The position numbers and the translations under genes were made by a program. Positions 12,900 through 13,294 of a stretch of DNA of 13,294 nt are shown here, one piece after another; position 1 is the stretch's first letter; every line of letters starts with the position of its first letter. The stretch is taken from the NCBI GenBank assembly GCA_009776695.1, contig WRNI01000003.1, positions 360 through 13,653 of the forward strand, in the 5' to 3' direction. A model generated the notes under the pieces. The model was not told the DNA's origin. It worked only from the letters and a program-made list of their open reading frames with translations, and made no database searches. This stretch comes from Methanomassiliicoccaceae archaeon. GTDB lineage: Archaea; Thermoplasmatota; Thermoplasmata; Methanomassiliicoccales; Methanomethylophilaceae.

Positions 12900-13294
12900 A
12901 TGGCACCCAAGGAACAGCAGATCGCCGGCTCCGTAAGGTCGCAGGACCTGTCGGTATCGTGGATATCCGAGTCCGGAATGCTTGAAGAGAACACCGATAG
13001 AGTGTGCATACTCATGATGGCCAACGGCCAGGTGAGACTGACGATGCAGAACGCAACGCTCAATCTGAAAGGAATGAGGCTGACCAAAGGTCATGTCTGC
13101 GTTTTTGCGATATTCGAAGCGTGCGATCCCCGCACAGGAGAAGCGGCCGATAAGGCGTCGGAGATGTTCATGAACATGATCATGAGATACGATATCACAA
13201 AAAGGCCGGCCGAAGGCATCTTAAGAAAATGTTTGTCGAAAGTGAACAAAGAGATAACAAAAAAGAATGATAACGCATGTTATAAAGCATCCGT
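12900..13294 (+). CDS. PP2C-like phosphatase-fold protein, C-terminus cut by window edge
   Basis: Hand translation from the ATG at 12900 gives 131 full codons open to the edge. An in-frame TAG at 12870 bars a longer start except for a TTG at 12885. The layout resembles the start of a PP2C (PPM) serine/threonine phosphatase: ENTDRV at 30-35 (compare the N-x-D-R motif), a strand stretch, then VFAIFEACDPRTGEAADKAS at 68-87 (compare VFAVFDGHGGxxAAxxAS), and a helix with LRKCLSKVNKEI at 108-119. PP2C enzymes remove phosphate from Ser/Thr using two metal ions. Here the metal-binding DG is replaced by EA (73-74), so the protein may be altered or inactive. It would act in the cytoplasm; no signal or membrane segment is seen in the visible part. 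The fold assignment is tentative. Confidence 0.55.
   Translation, partial: MAPKEQQIAGSVRSQDLSVSWISESGMLEENTDRVCILMMANGQVRLTMQNATLNLKGMRLTKGHVCVFAIFEACDPRTGEAADKASEMFMNMIMRYDITKRPAEGILRKCLSKVNKEITKKNDNACYKAS

Noticed and set aside
12773..12985. 70-codon plus-strand frame running through the repeat into the PP2C-like gene
   Set aside because: It overlaps the PP2C-like gene in another frame, and its first half is translated repeat sequence.

Overview
This window looks archaeal. The tRNA has an archaeal tRNA-Gln architecture, AT-rich TATA-like boxes sit about 25-30 bases before several transcription units, and genes overlap by ATGA start/stop junctions. The DNA is of moderate GC content with many GAT/ATA/AAG codons. 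This would fit the Thermoplasmata, possibly a Methanomassiliicoccales-type methanogen. That placement is an impression from gene style and was not checked by any search.

Left three quarters (1-9887, all minus strand): one tightly packed operon of seven genes read from right to left. In order of transcription these are a Ycf46-like AAA+ ATPase (8307-9887), an 1100-residue superfamily 1 Upf1/Dna2-type helicase (4998-8300), a 495-residue protein with a winged-helix-like start and an HDR-type phospholipase-D-like end (3514-5001), a 776-residue protein with a possible PLD-like N-terminus followed by a long coiled coil (1187-3517), a 70-residue DUF2997 protein (973-1185), a 158-residue DUF1257/Ycf35-like protein (500-976), and a NrdG-like radical SAM protein that runs off the left edge (1-500). 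Most junctions are 1-4 base overlaps, so the products are probably made together. The Ycf46/DUF1257/DUF2997/radical-SAM set recalls a recurring but functionally unassigned module. Here it is joined to a helicase and two PLD-like proteins, which suggests a nucleic-acid-directed machine such as a defence or repair system. This is the most interesting content of the window.

Middle (9888-10798): a divergent promoter region separates the operon from a plus-strand uracil-DNA glycosylase superfamily gene (10105-10728) with four putative Fe-S cysteines. Its TAG stop overlaps the 3' end of a convergent tRNA-Gln(CUG) gene (10726-10798, minus).

Right part (10799-13294): about 1.5 kb without a convincing protein gene, then a small hypothetical gene (12334-12534), another 365 bases without a gene, and the start of a PP2C-phosphatase-like gene (12900 to the window edge). 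The gene-poor DNA carries a degenerate repeat family, always in the same orientation. Two near-complete copies (about 11490-11562 and 12806-12880) share a 23-base exact block downstream of a TTTATATT box, and five to seven shorter or diverged pieces lie between tRNA-Gln and the last gene. It also holds TATA-like boxes and two hairpin structures, so small non-coding RNAs or relics of a mobile repeat are both possible.
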